Part shown: piece after piece, positions 22,301 to 33,223 of the stretch
How the letters are laid out: the number at the start of each line of letters is the position of its first letter
Position numbering within the stretch: the stretch's first letter is position 1
Assembly (NCBI GenBank): GCA_963921935.1
Contig: OY998180.1
Coordinates: 40,548,811 to 40,612,810 of the forward strand
Length of the DNA stretch: 64,000 bases
Source of the DNA: Galeruca laticollis
Taxonomy: Eukaryota > Arthropoda > Insecta > Coleoptera > Chrysomelidae
Direction: 5' to 3'
Program-made: the position numbers and the translations under genes
The notes under the pieces: generated by a model
What the model saw: the letters and a program-made list of their open reading frames with translations, nothing else
Told to the model about the DNA's origin: nothing
Database searches by the model: none

Positions 22301-24490
22301 ATAATAGATTTTGTCGAATGAAGAAGTAGGAGAGGTCTCAACCATGTGACCATTGGAAAGATAATCTTTCATAAAGCTGTTATATTCATTGTAAAGCTGG
22401 GAATTTTTCAAAAGACGGTTTTCCATATTTTTCAATCTCTTTAGAGCAGATATTCTGGTATCTCCAAAAAATGGATCCGCGGTTTTGAAAGGAAGAGTAA
22501 CACTGAAACGACCCGTAGATATTCTTTTATGAGTTTTTTGGAATATCATTTCACATTTTTTATCATCATCAGAAATAGGTAAAGACCGAGGAATACTTTC
22601 AAGTTCCCAAAATTTTTGAAGGGTATTGTCGAGGGATGTAAGACATGATGAAAGAAAAGAATGTGAGACCAATGGTTTATTAGCGGTATTTATTTTCCCC
22701 ATCAAAATCCAACCAAATTGAGTGTTAACAGCAATCGGTTCCCCTTTTGCTGTTTGAACTTTGTCAGGTTTAAAGATTTTTGCAAATATATCGGATTCCA
22801 GTAACATATCTATAGGAGATGAAATGTTAAACATCTTATCAGCCAATTCCAACTTAGAAATACAGGGAAATGTATCGACTGAAAATGATTGGACGGGCAT
22901 ATTGTTACAGATTGTTGACACTATTTGAGCATCCAAATTGAATAAGGGAGTTGACTTATTCAAAGGTTTTAAAATACAACTTAGAGACTTGTTAGAGAAA
23001 GTTCCAATATCTTCGACTCCTCCTATTTGCATAGGAGTGTTACATCTGGGCAGACCCAATCTGCTGGCACATTTATCAGTAATTAAAGAAACTTGACTAC
23101 AGCTATCAATTAAAACTCTAACCTGTTGATAGTTTCCACGGCAATCCAGTACCTCAACCCGGGCAGTAGGAAGTAAATTAGTAGAACGTACTGACGTGTG
23201 TAAGACAGAGGCGATTTTAGGATCAATAGGATCTAAACTAGAAATCTGAGTTGAATTGGAAGAAGAGGGAGCATCTATAGCAGTCATATTGCTATTTACT
23301 AAAGGTTGTTGATCGAAATGTAAAAGAGTGTGATGTCTTTTATTGCAAATTCTACAACCACCATTAGAAGTACAATTCTTCGAAGTATGTTTGGTACCTA
23401 AACAATTAGTACACCACTTGTATCGTTTGGATATCTCGTATCTTTCCTTTGGGTGCTTGGCACAAAAATCAGGACACTTATAAATTGAGTGATTATTTTT
23501 ACAAATCACACATTTAGTTAGATCTGCAACATTAGCAAGACATGCAGAATTGTACGGTTTAACATTTTTTATTTGATATTTACTTGAGTTAGTTCTCTTA
23601 GGAGGTTGGATTAAAACAACTGAATCGTAAGCATCGCATTGCTTCTCAAGAAATTTATATAAATCATGATATTTAGGAATTTCGGATGCAAAAGTGGCAT
23701 TTTCTTGTTCGAATCGCTGTAAAGTTTCCGAATCAATTTTTTTGCTTAAAAGGTGAAATAGTACAAAATCCCACTCTCGGACCGGTAACCCCAAATTTTT
23801 TAGAGCTTCCAAGTTATCAAAAAAAAGTGCCAAAAGCTGTCTAAGATATTTTGGGTTCTCCGAAGTTAATTTTTGAGAATTATAAACCTGTTCCCAATAA
23901 AATATGGCTAACGCACGCGTATTTTGATAATGCTTAATCAATTTACTGAAAGCTAAGTCATAATTAGCTTCTGTAAGTTTAATATTTTTAATGAGAATTA
24001 AAGCGTCGTCAGACAGGGACGACATTAAATATCTAAATTTTTCAATTTTTGTAAGAGATTCATTAGTATCTATAAGAGACTTGAAAAGATCAAAAAATGT
24101 TGGCCATAATTTTAAATCTCCTGAAAAAACCGGTATATTCAATTTTGGCAGCTTTACATTTGAACCTTTGTTCTTGGAATGCAAGGTAGAGTTAGTATCA
24201 AACAAATCAGAATAAACACTCATTATATGAAAATATTTACTATCTACTTCCTGTCTGATCAATGTTTCAATATTCAGATCTGCCTCCTCATTTGCAGCGA
24301 GAGCAGTAATAATTGTAGAATGCTGAAGGTTAAAGTCACTGTAAAATGTTTTTAATTCAGCATATCTAGCTTTAAAATGGTTATGAGCACTTTGATCCCC
24401 CTCTGCCTGTATGGCAAGATCATGCAGTATCGAAATTCTATCAGAGGCTGAGTCTCTAAGAGCTTTTGCTTGACGCAATCTAGCTGCCAT
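19370..24490 (-). CDS. BEL/Pao gag-pol polyprotein, intact
   Basis: 1706 codons, ATG at 24490, no interruption. Order of domains: gag-like region with DUF1759-type sequence (residues ~100-290); zinc-binding segment (~320-390) with CTNCLGTKHTSKNC and CRICNKRHHTLLH; aspartic protease (~455-560); Pao-type reverse transcriptase (~720-930) with IADIKQMYRQI and catalytic YIDDI at about 868; RNase H (~1035-1170) with GFADSSEKGYSSVIYF; integrase with zinc finger (~1350-1390, CIRCFK) and catalytic core (TDYGGPF ~1415, CDNATNF ~1483, GLSEAGIKS ~1530); and the C-terminal DUF5641-like domain, ending near the polypurine tract. The polyprotein packages and copies the element RNA and inserts the cDNA. Odd point: the protease active site reads LIDSCSQVS, with Cys where Gly is expected (DSG). 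This might weaken protease activity, but everything else looks intact. Confidence 0.95.
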   Translation of the reverse strand: MAARLRQAKALRDSASDRISILHDLAIQAEGDQSAHNHFKARYAELKTFYSDFNLQHSTIITALAANEEADLNIETLIRQEVDSKYFHIMSVYSDLFDTNSTLHSKNKGSNVKLPKLNIPVFSGDLKLWPTFFDLFKSLIDTNESLTKIEKFRYLMSSLSDDALILIKNIKLTEANYDLAFSKLIKHYQNTRALAIFYWEQVYNSQKLTSENPKYLRQLLALFFDNLEALKNLGLPVREWDFVLFHLLSKKIDSETLQRFEQENATFASEIPKYHDLYKFLEKQCDAYDSVVLIQPPKRTNSSKYQIKNVKPYNSACLANVADLTKCVICKNNHSIYKCPDFCAKHPKERYEISKRYKWCTNCLGTKHTSKNCTSNGGCRICNKRHHTLLHFDQQPLVNSNMTAIDAPSSSNSTQISSLDPIDPKIASVLHTSVRSTNLLPTARVEVLDCRGNYQQVRVLIDSCSQVSLITDKCASRLGLPRCNTPMQIGGVEDIGTFSNKSLSCILKPLNKSTPLFNLDAQIVSTICNNMPVQSFSVDTFPCISKLELADKMFNISSPIDMLLESDIFAKIFKPDKVQTAKGEPIAVNTQFGWILMGKINTANKPLVSHSFLSSCLTSLDNTLQKFWELESIPRSLPISDDDKKCEMIFQKTHKRISTGRFSVTLPFKTADPFFGDTRISALKRLKNMENRLLKNSQLYNEYNSFMKDYLSNGHMVETSPTSSFDKIYYIPHHYVINPNSATTKLRVVFDASCKSPAGFSLIDTLFIEQKLQKDIIEILLRFRLHPFTFIADIKQMYRQISISEEHQNYQRILWRFAPEDPVQDFKLTTVTYGVSSAPFLALRTIQQLVQEERENFPRAAKCLSSDIYIDDIITGASTLQEAKLLQSELISMLERGGFLLRKWACNNPQLMQCLPAEVCQHSLSSFDSHDLVVKVLGLRWNNSLDVFSYDIQPLDRFCSKRIILSEVARMYDPLGFLAPLSFLAKHLLQRLWSLGLDWDQIPPSDIVDKWNQYKTELPLLSHINIPRCLPNKYISCKLHGFADSSEKGYSSVIYFKFTSENNASKICLIAAKSRVAPLKTLSIPRLELCAAVLLSNLIEFVLNAFRDNLQISEIFAWSDSMVTLSWIKSPASRWKTFVGHRVAHIQEKVPPDRWHFVESSDNPADCASRGLMPSQILNHPLWFEGPPWLMSPKPLWSNPKFSPVSCPEEKPSVLVTLMSLDTLDLLLDKYSSLSKIQRIIAYALRFVANLRNPQNKSWDYFTDSELHKALMVLTKRVQHICFAQEIENLEAGTTLSKPFRKLSPFLDSGGVLRVGGRLKFSGLSYDTKFPAILPRQHRLTDLIIESVHKTYFHPGLQHLHFLIAQNFWILSSKRAIRSVLSRCIRCFKLKPVAHEPFMGNLPPTRVNQIKPFSCVGTDYGGPFLVTPLQGRGIKSQKAYICIFVCFATKAVHLELVSSLSSDAFIAALRRFVARRGRCTHIFCDNATNFVGATRILHEYMQKACGSEKIKFSFSPPSGPHFNGLSEAGIKSVKTHIFRVVGSQVLTFEEFYTLLAQIEAILNSRPLYSSSSDPNDLSVLTPSHFLMLKPPTAVADPDLSHLNMNQLDRWQLIQRLQQDVWKRWHSEYLNTLQQRNKWLNQQIPLKLNDLVIIKDNNVPSLNWKLGRIVKLFPGSDGIARVANVRTTQGLLQRPTVKLCPLPTCSK

Positions 24491-25055
24491 TGTAATACAA
24501 TAATAAGGTTGATCAGATTCTAATATATAAAACTATATAAAACTTTCGAACACAGAAATAATGAATTTCAATTGATAAATATATTATGTAGGCACATACA
24601 GATTAAAGTTATACAACTCAAGCTAAAATACCTGATTTGAGAAATTAAATTAACGTGTCTAATGAATATTTCACTCAATCTTTATACTACCTAATAATCT
24701 GAGACACCTAAATTATAAGACCAATACACAATAGGTATGTATCTAATAAGTGAATAGAGAGATAAGATTTAATCTTTAATTCAATAATTATTTTCTATTG
24801 AGTTGAATCCAATAAATTATAAATATTTAGTACACTTGAGAATGGATCTGTTTAAAGAGAATAAATGGGCCAAACTGTATTAATAAAGTGAACTTATTTT
24901 TATTTAAACTAAGTATATTATGTTTAAATAGTCAAATTTCGAAGAAAGTAAAAACTACTAATTATCGAGAAATGCTAATGCCAGTTAACCTTGAAACTTA
25001 TAAAAAGTTGATTTAAAATTTATATTTTCAAATTTCACAAGTTTGAAAATTAATA
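24491..25055 (-). other. BEL/Pao untranslated leader
   Basis: AT-rich sequence between the primer site and the gag-pol start, with no ORF of note. It is presumed to carry packaging signals. Confidence 0.7.
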
Positions 25056-25073
25056 TCCCGGGAGAAGTGACCA
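25056..25073 (-). promoter_or_regulatory. BEL/Pao primer-binding site
   Basis: Minus strand TGGTCACTTCTCCCGGGA starts five bases after the 5' LTR end. TGG is the complement of a tRNA 3' CCA. I could not assign the tRNA species. Confidence 0.6.
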
Positions 25074-25078
25074 AAAAA

Positions 25079-25517
25079 TGTTTCGGAGAATGAAAATGTT
25101 TTTCGTTACATATGAAAGGTTACAAATTACATCTAAAAAGTATTATACAAGCAAATCGCCCAAAACTGGTATTCTTACCTGAAGGTCCCGGACGATCTTC
25201 TGCGGGGTTTCAACCCTTCTTCGAAGTGATATAATGGACCGTATCAGGGGTTCAATGGGTTTTATTAAGGTCTTTGGCACTAGCGCGGTAAATACACTAC
25301 TTTGAACTGTTCACTTCGACAACTGTTCTGCTTCTGTGTGTTTGGAGAACTGGGTTTTTAAATTAAACATAATGTGTATATACCGTGTGTCCGCTAGGTA
25401 TAAAAATACCACCAACGATTTGCTTGAGATTTAAACATTTAAATTTTATTATTAAATAACCTTACATATTAACTATATATCATAACTAATTAAAATAAAA
25501 TTAATGAATACTTAACA
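25079..25517 (-). repeat. BEL/Pao 5' LTR
   Basis: 439 bp, same length as the partner LTR with five observed substitutions. It is followed on the right by the target-site ATATA. Confidence 0.93.
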
Positions 25518-25549
<32 letters not shown>

Positions 25550-25597
25550 ATAAATATATATATATATATATATATAGGAATGTATTTTTCTTGAACC

Positions 25598-25657
<60 letters not shown>
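25518..25657. repeat. (TA)n microsatellite, interrupted
   Basis: TA tracts separated by short interruptions (a CATATAAATAAA stretch and GGAATGTATTTTTC). This is the target into which the BEL/Pao element inserted. Confidence 0.93.
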
Positions 25658-25660
<3 letters not shown>

Positions 25661-25664
25661 TTTA

Positions 25665-27190
25665 GCACAATTACTACAACAAATTTGCAGTTTTACCGGT
25701 CGTATAAAGACTGGTATTTGACAGGATCTTCATTATCACTCATTTTGTTTTTTATACATTGACCATTGCGTAACATATTTTTATTAAAATGATATCATTT
25801 ATAACTTGTATTTAATATTTTAACTGCATTCAAATTTTCTATAGGAAAAACTGATTTTAAAATTGTTGTTGTTGGTTTTTGAAATTTTAGATTATATTTG
25901 AATAAATTTTACTTATTAGTTTTATATCTTTTTTGTCATTTATTGCATTTTTATTTCTCTTTATTTCAATAGCTTCATAAATCTCTCTTTTTCTTGTGTG
26001 ATTTTCTGCTTTTAGGATTTTGGTTTGTTCATAGTTAAAAGTGTGTTTTTTTTTGGTTTCGTGTTTGGTTAATGCCGTTTGGTTTTTTTTATCATATTCA
26101 TGTGTTTTTATCCTATTCTGTAAGTATTGACTGGTTTGGCCTATATAAACCCCTTCGCAATTGCTATACGGTATTTCATAGACAATATGAGTTCTTCTTA
26201 GTTTTCCTGTTTTTGATTTTAGTTTTGTAAAACAGCTATTTAGGGTGTTATAGCTTTTGCTGGCTACTGGTAGGTTGTAGTGATTAAGCATTTTCTTATT
26301 TTGTTCAGATAATCCTCTGATATAGGGTAACATGATGTAACTATTTGCATTGCTTTTTTTCGATGTATGGATTTTATTGTAAAATTTATGTATTCTTTTT
26401 TTAAAAATATGATTGATGAAATATTCTGGATAGTTTTTCCTCAAGTAGCACTTTTTTTGCTATTTTTAATGCATATATGAATATAGAGAATATTCCCAGT
26501 CGGACCGCTGGATAGCTCTGTCCACGAGACCTATTACAACGGACTTTTTTTGGGATAGCGGGTGTAGAAGACCAAGTTTTCTTTGTATACCATTCTGTTC
26601 CTTTATTATTGTTTTGTTCGTTGAGTGTAACATCCAAGAAGTTTATTTTTCATTTTCTTCTAATTCAATAGTGAATTGTAGTTTAGGATGATAATTATTG
26701 AATATCTCTAGAACATAATTTTCTTCACTTTTTGGGATTGCTAAGATGCAATCGTCCACGTATCTGAAGAAAAAAGGTAATTCAAAATCCAGTTTGGGTA
26801 TCACAGTCTCTTCCATGTCTTCCATAACTAATTGAGCTATTACACTTGAAATGCTGGATCCCATGGCACATCCGTCAATCTGTTTATATGTCTTTTGTTT
26901 GTATGCGAAATACGTGGAATTTAAAATTGTATCAATAGCCTCAAGAAAATCATTCAGTGGAATATCTGTGTGTGATCGAAATTTGTCCCATTTTTTTATG
27001 ATTATATTTTTCCTAGAGCGTTTGGAATGTTTGTATAGAGAGATATTACATCAAGTGATATTAGTATATAGTTATTTGGTAGTTTTATATTTTTAATTTT
27101 TTCTTTAAAATCTAAAGAATCCTTGTATATAATATTGATTTTGGTAAGTGATAATCGTGATGATATTTTTTAAAAATTTTGATAGGTTAC
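25665..27190 (-). pseudogene. PLE family D, inverted copy, RT with GIY-YIG, broken
   Basis: Minus-strand fragments of a third PLE family. RT domain A reads YILISLDVISLYTNIP near 27060, then GCAMGSSISSVIAQLVMED near 26850 and the catalytic RYVDD near 26765. There is a shifted segment near 26600-26450, and the C-terminal part with GIY-YIG ends at 25887 (VYEIPYSNCEGVYIGQT near 26160). At least three frame breaks occur, and the region after WYTKK has lost sequence. The 3' end stops at the (TA)n tract. It lies head-to-head with the plus copy at 27191; arms 25671-26543 and 27203-28068 are inverted repeats. Confidence 0.82.
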
Positions 27191-28338
27191 TAAAAGGTGT
27201 TATCCGTTGTAATAGGTCTCGTGGACAGAGCTATCAAGCTGTCCGACTGGGAATATAGAGAGGGTGCATTAAAAATAGCAAAAAAAGTGCTACTTGAAAA
27301 CAACTATCCAGAATATTTCATCAATCATTTTTTAAAAAAAGAATACACAAATTTTACAATAAAATCCAACATACATGAAAAAAGCAATGCAAATAAATAC
27401 ATCGTGTTACCCTATATCAGAGGATTATCTGAACAAATTAAGAAAATGCTTAAGCACTACAACCTACCAGTAGCCAACAAAAGCTTTAACACCCTAAATA
27501 GCTGTTTTACAAAACTAAAATCAAAAACAGCCAAACTAAAAAGAACTCATATTGTCTATGAAATACCGTGTAGCAATTGCGAAGGGGTTTATATAGGCCG
27601 AACCAGTCAATACTCACAGAATAGGATAAAAACACATAAATATGATAAAAAAACTAAACGGCATTAACCAAACACGAAACCCAAAAAAAAACACACTTTT
27701 AACTATGAACAAACCAAAATCCTAAAAGCAGAAAATCACACAAGAAAAAGAGAGATTTATGAAGCTATTGAAATAAAGAGAAATAAAAATGCAATAAATG
27801 ACAAAAAAAATATAAAACTAATGAGTAAAATGTATTCAAATATAATCTAAAATTTCAAAAACCAACAACAACAATTTTAAAATTAGTTTTTCCTATAGAA
27901 TATTTGCATGCAGTTGAAATATTAAATACAAGTTATTAATGAAATCATTTTAATAAAAATATGTTACGGCAATGGTCAATGTATTAAAAATAAAATTAGT
28001 GATAATAAAGATCCTGTCAAATACCAGTCTTTCTACGACCGGTAAAACTGCAAATTTGTTGTAGTAATTGTAAAAATATGTGTTTAAGTGTTCTATTGTT
28101 TACGTCTTTTTAACTGAATTGTTGGAACCAATGTTTTTTAAGGTAAGATTATTTTATTATTTTAAATCCATACTGTGTGAAAAGTATTTTAAAGATCTAT
28201 TATAGTAATTTTAGTTGGCTTGACAAAGACCAGGGATGCCGGCCGAAACGTTACATACATAAAAATGAGAAATTAAAACTGATTAATAGCTATATTGTCA
28301 TCATTTTGAACCAAACTCCCAAGAATACATGTGCTGAA
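27191..28338 (+). pseudogene. PLE family D, 5'-truncated direct copy with GIY-YIG
   Basis: Begins within the RT C-terminal region (VIGLVDRAIKLSDWEY near 27206) and carries the GIY-YIG domain (VYEIPCSNCEGVYIGRT near 27560). A one-base frame error occurs at about 27660, where the reading stops prematurely; the rest of the protein continues in another frame to about 27850. The 3' region contains GGCCGAAACGTTAC at 28240-28253, the same GAAACGTT core seen in family B. It ends at (TA)n. No usable RT remains. Confidence 0.8.
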
Positions 28339-28341
28339 ATA

Positions 28342-28380
<39 letters not shown>

Positions 28381-28411
28381 CTATATATATATATATATAT
28401 ATATATATGCA

Positions 28412-28452
<41 letters not shown>
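28339..28452. repeat. (TA)n microsatellite
   Basis: Interrupted TA tracts (TGTATCTA, TGCATCTA) between the PLE-D terminus and the left LTR of the next element. Confidence 0.93.
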
Positions 28453-28453
28453 C

Positions 28454-28642
28454 TGTAATTTTTATTATTCAAATTAATGTAATATTTATTTATATTCCCT
28501 GGTCTTATGTGATGGTTTCCCGGCTTATAGATTTTAATTCTGAACTTACCAATATGAATAAAACACTACCCTTCCGATATGAAACCATTCATTAAAATTA
28601 CGTTTAGGTACAACTAATAATTGAATTGAACAATCTCAATCA

Positions 28643-28679
<37 letters not shown>

Positions 28680-30506
28680 CCCGTAGATATCCTATTTAAG
28701 TTTTAATTTCAATTAAACCACTAATAAAGCTTGAGTCTGAATTGAAATAGAAAATATAATTATTCAATTTAGCTCAGTCTTCCTAATATAGTTATTTATA
28801 TTTATCAATGTCTCAGGTCTACACGCATGTAGAATCGGGGGTTACTCTGAAAAGTATATCATATTAAAAATTTAACTGTTAAATTGTAACACTTGTGTGT
28901 ATATCTGGTGAGTCTCCACCTCTAGAATTTAGTAGTCTCCGTTCCGTCTATAACTTTTAAGTGAGAATGAGAAATTAAGCACAATCTTTTGACAAAGAGT
29001 TTGGTTCTCAAGTTTATTTAAGATTGTATGTGATGAATTTAAATATTTAGTTTTTTATTCAAAATCATTATCAGATGCTGTATAAAAAACACAATCAAAA
29101 TACATATGATGGTAATATTTGAGATTTTTTTAAATGGAGATTATTCAGGTTAGTATATATCGAACCAATACTTCTTCTGTCTTAAATAGTACTTTTTTTT
29201 CAGATTTTGTTATACTTGGACATTCACTAGGTTTTTCCTTTGGAAAAATATTTCATTTGGAACACATAATCGATAAAAAATTTGCTATTCTTAGAATAAA
29301 TACCTCAGAACCAGAACGTTGAACTTATCAGCCTTGCATTAACTATTCTTCTTATAACATATATTGGGCACTGGTATTGATTAAAATAATATTGCCCCTC
29401 TGTTGGAATGCTCTCACTTTCCAAGATTAATGTTGGAACTTAAAAATACCACTTAATGTATTGTAACACTAGAGAATCACTTATGTTAAGTAGATATACT
29501 GTTTTTCTGATAATGAACAGGCTTTTTCCGCCAATTTTGTTAAATATTTCGGGAACTAACTTTCCTTGACGTTCACTTTCAATTTTAAAAACCAACAACA
29601 TTTTTCTTATTATCCTGCCTTCCCATTAGCCGAAAACCAATTATCTCCTAGGCAACTGTCAGTAAATTTATTGTTTTAGAATTTCCAAAATTATTTTATT
29701 AGAACTTTTTCGATCATTCTTATGCTTGAAAACTAATGTTCTCAATGAATTCATTACAAAATTTCCATTTAAAAAATGTCCTATTTGTCCAGTTTTGTAC
29801 TAAAATAAGGTTAGAATAGAGCACAATGTCTCTCCCTCTTGTCTCTCCCATGAACCCCTTTCTGCAGCCCTAGACCCCGATATTTGAGTCTCAGTCTGAT
29901 ATATAATGATACCACTTTCAAATGAGACCATTGGAAATATTTAAACCAGCTTTAATGTTATTGAAATCGAACCATGATGTTGTGACACGTTTAACTCTCC
30001 GATAATTACTTGTATTTCTTATGACATCAATTTCTAGCCAATTCATATAGTATAATTATACAAAATGTGTGAATATTTATATCATTGTAGGTTAAATTTC
30101 TGAATTAAATAATTATATAGGTATTTGTAATACTGTGTTAGCAAAATTTTCAAAATATTAAATCTATATCAAAATCTTTGTTATTGGTTTAATTTCAACA
30201 ATATTACTGTATGAAATAAACAATTTTTATGTACTCGTATATTAACAATTTCACTGTTACAAGTAATTCCCATTATGAAAGATTTAGACAATAACAGAAC
30301 AACCATTATTTATGACTATAAAAATTTAAATACAGGGTCTTCTAAAAAAATTGACTTTTATCGATGATCCACATTATGTATACGGAAACTTGCAAAATAC
30401 ATGTATGAGATTAGCAGAAATATCATAGGTATGATAGAATGTATATAAAGTAGACCAAATTAGTAAGATAAATTATGTTGTTTTTATATGTTCTTGTAAA
30501 ATTACA
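28454..30506 (-). repeat. 3' LTR of the gag-protease element
   Basis: Bounded by TGTAATTTT at the left and AAAATTACA at the right, which are inverted copies of each other. It matches 34853-36919 along its length with scattered substitutions and two large indels: 28999-29122 occurs only here, and a ~160-bp block near 35619-35780 occurs only in the partner. The exact edges could be a few bases further out. Confidence 0.82.
28641..28680. repeat. (CT)n(CA)n microsatellite within the LTR
   Basis: About 12 CT units followed by about 6 CA units. The partner LTR has only a short version at 35040-35057, so the tract has expanded or contracted since insertion. Confidence 0.9.
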
Positions 30507-31468
30507 TGAAATTCGCCGCCCAAAATTTTATCAATTTATAACATTTAAATTGATAAACATTTTTTTTTAAATCTTCGATTGTATTAACAGATTTTAGCAT
30601 CATTGAGGTTTTACCAATAAAATTAAATATTCCTTTTCTTAAAAACATTCACTCTCCAATCATTCTTATTTCAAAATGTGATTATCAAAAAACTTTATAC
30701 CAATACAACTTAATTGTGAATATAATATAAACAATTAGATAGTTCAAAATTATCTGTTATGAAGAAACAAATTACTATCACCTACATATACTAACTATAA
30801 CATAGAAAATTCTAAACATAATCACAATGAATTATGGTTCCGCTGAATTTTAAATCAGTCTATAATGGTATTACTATCTAAATTTCACTCAGTTTTTGTA
30901 TTTCCACGTTTTATTATGAACCAATTTTAGGTATACACTTCAAAAAATGTCTATTTATCATTCAGTAAGGTCATTTCTAGTAGGTATTATGAAAAATGTC
31001 TACAAATCCGCACATTATTTGTGTTTTATATTTCACTATAGTCCTTCCAGTATCTGATAATGATCATGTCAAATTTTAAATTGTTAATTACTTAAATATT
31101 TCATTCTCATTTTAACAATTAACATTTTAATAATGTGTATCAAACATAAAATAACATTCTTTATACATTTTATATTTCATTTGTATTATCAAATAATAAC
31201 ATATTTTATATAAAAATCAACTGAATCAACTTTTAAGCTTTATTCTTGGTTCATTTCAAAATTTATTACAAAATTTTTAATCCCAATATTTAAAATTATG
31301 TTAGATTCATCTATCATCTACACGCCCCCCCCTGAGATTTATACTATTGAGAGGGTAATTCAGCTGTGTATGGAAAAATCATTTCCAAATGAAATTTTCC
31401 TCTTGGTATTTTACTGTTTAATTCGCTCGATGAAGTTGAATTATTTGATCCTGGTACATTTTATTAAT
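30507..31468. other. Non-coding 3' interior of the gag-protease element
   Basis: Very AT-rich, with no conserved ORF. A weak minus-strand trace near 31440-31470 continues the protease-RT linker (INKMYQDQIIQ after a break) and then fades. This is where RT and integrase would be expected. Confidence 0.6.
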
Positions 31469-32165
31469 TTAATCTCTGACTTGTTTTCTGTAAGCATAAG
31501 ATATAAGGTATCCTTTGCATATGAAACGTTTATCCGGGTACACTTCTAATCTATGATAGTATTGGTTAGCACATCTAGCTATACCATTTGTTAAGTTTTC
31601 ATGATCTTGAAACATACTGCATATCATTTCTTTATATTCTTCCGGGCATATTAATCCATTAGGCCCTAATTTTGTCTCTACATGCAATGGTTCACATTGT
31701 TCTATACTTAAATGTCCTACTGTAGGTCTGTAACTATCGCTTCCATACTCCAATACATTTGTTTCGACTTCATATATCTTCAGTTTCAACTTTACTAAGT
31801 CAATACATGCCTTTCCTTTATATAAAAAATCTATACCCAAGATTATATCGACTTAAGCTTCTCCATAATTAGTAACTCGCATGGTATCTTCCTTTCTTGA
31901 AATTCCAAGTTTGCAACAAACATCTTATTAACCTCTTCTAAATTTCTATTACTAGCAGAAACAACAACAATTCGATTAATATTCATGATATGATTTTTTT
32001 AAAATCGTTGGATTATTCCTAATAATCATTTCTCGAATAATGGATACCTGTGACCCACTATCAATAAGTGCAATCATTTCTAATCCTTGAACCTTAACTT
32101 CAATATATGGCAACCAACATTCTTTTTGAAAATTACTTATATCTAATTTTAAATTCTTGGTTCCT
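31469..32165 (-). pseudogene. Second aspartic protease and pre-RT linker, broken
   Basis: Around 32062-32051 the minus strand reads IALIDSGSQVSII, a normal retropepsin active site. It continues through VVSASNRNLEE and the C-terminal flap region DIILGIDFLYKGKA near 31840, with a TAA at about 31855 and at least one frame change. After the protease, a 124-codon frame (31840-31469) resembles the Ty3/gypsy linker before RT, ending PDKRFICKGYLISYAYRKQ, and then stops. Homologous in layout to the upstream segment at 32544-33095, so the element carries two protease-like domains in tandem. Confidence 0.7.
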
Positions 32166-32543
32166 ATATTGATGCTTTACCAATTTGCGCCTAACTTTTT
32201 TCCATTTACTTATGCTCCATTTCTTCTTTATATAAGTTTGTCCATTATTTTTGTATATAAATTTATTAATATTCATTGACCTATATGTTCTTTCTTTTCA
32301 GTTAATTGCCGTGCACCCTGTCCGATATTATTATAACGAAGCGAATCATTCTGTGGATATGTCATCTTTATTAGTTTAAAATATTTAATGTAATTATAAT
32401 CCTTATTAAAATGATATTTGTATTTATCTGACACAATTTTGTTTGATTTTAATTAATTTTCACTGTATTTATACTTGTTGCTCATGATACTTATACCTTT
32501 TGTTATTGATTGTACATTATTTGAATTTGTTTTACTATAAATC

Positions 32544-33095
32544 TCATTTGTTATACTGATTATCTACATTTTCATCTTCAACTTCTACAATTGCATCTAG
32601 CTTATTAACTTTATTTTTAAATATGGATTTGCCATTCCTTCCCTTTTCATTCCTACTTTCCTCTAACACTCTTATCACATTTAATGAAGTGGGCTTTTCC
32701 CATGCCTCATTCTCACATATTTGATCCATATAGGTATCTTTTATTTTAATAATATTCAACACATTATCATTAATTATCAGAATCATTGTCTGTAAATCCG
32801 ATATAACATTATGTTCCCTCATAAACTCAACTCCTACTATGGCATCTATGTTTAAATTATTAATTATCATAAAATTAATATTTCTCTCTTCATTATTTAC
32901 TTTGACTTCAACATTCAAAATATCATCTTCTTCTGCAACTTTTTTATAACTAGCTGATACAACATTCATTCTATTGATTTTAAGAATATGATGTTTGAAA
33001 AGTTCATAATTATCTTCAATGATTTTCTTATTAATCAATGAGATTGTACTCTCCGTATCCATTAAGGATAAAACTTTCAAATTATTAATTATCAA
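32544..33095 (-). CDS. First protease-like domain of the gag-protease element
   Basis: Open for 183 codons from 33095 to 32544. It starts LKVLSLMDTESTISLINKK, in which DTE stands where DTG/DSG is the retropepsin active site, followed by NRMNVVSASYKKVAEEDD and IDAIVGVEFMREHN, the usual core of a retropepsin fold. The same succession of blocks occurs in the second protease about 900 bp downstream. The missing active-site Gly suggests a catalytically weak or dead domain, possibly kept for dimerisation or simply decaying. It ends before any RT-like sequence. Confidence 0.65.
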   Translation of the reverse strand: MIINNLKVLSLMDTESTISLINKKIIEDNYELFKHHILKINRMNVVSASYKKVAEEDDILNVEVKVNNEERNINFMIINNLNIDAIVGVEFMREHNVISDLQTMILIINDNVLNIIKIKDTYMDQICENEAWEKPTSLNVIRVLEESRNEKGRNGKSIFKNKVNKLDAIVEVEDENVDNQYNK

Positions 33096-33223
33096 TTGTA
33101 CATAAGGTAAATTATTATTTAAATTTGTGTCATGTGTTCTTTCATCTTCATCAATACTAATAATGTCTTTTGGGTGACTATGAGAAGTTGTGATTCTCTA
33201 AGTATTGTGGAATGATTTGCTTG

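Larger units (their letters stand above)
18896..25517 (-). mobile_element. BEL/Pao LTR retrotransposon, complete
   Basis: Complete element on the minus strand: 439-bp LTRs at both ends with TG...CA termini, a primer site and a polypurine tract in the expected places, and a single intact gag-pol frame. Both flanks carry ATATA (18891-18895 and 25518-25522), the 5-bp target duplication typical of the group, inside a (TA)n tract. I count five differences between the LTRs, which indicates recent insertion. It could be active. Confidence 0.95.

Noticed and set aside
28177..28595. ORFs rich in IYIYIY
   Set aside because: Translated (TA)n tract; the same applies at 8692, 15981, 36919 and 63082.
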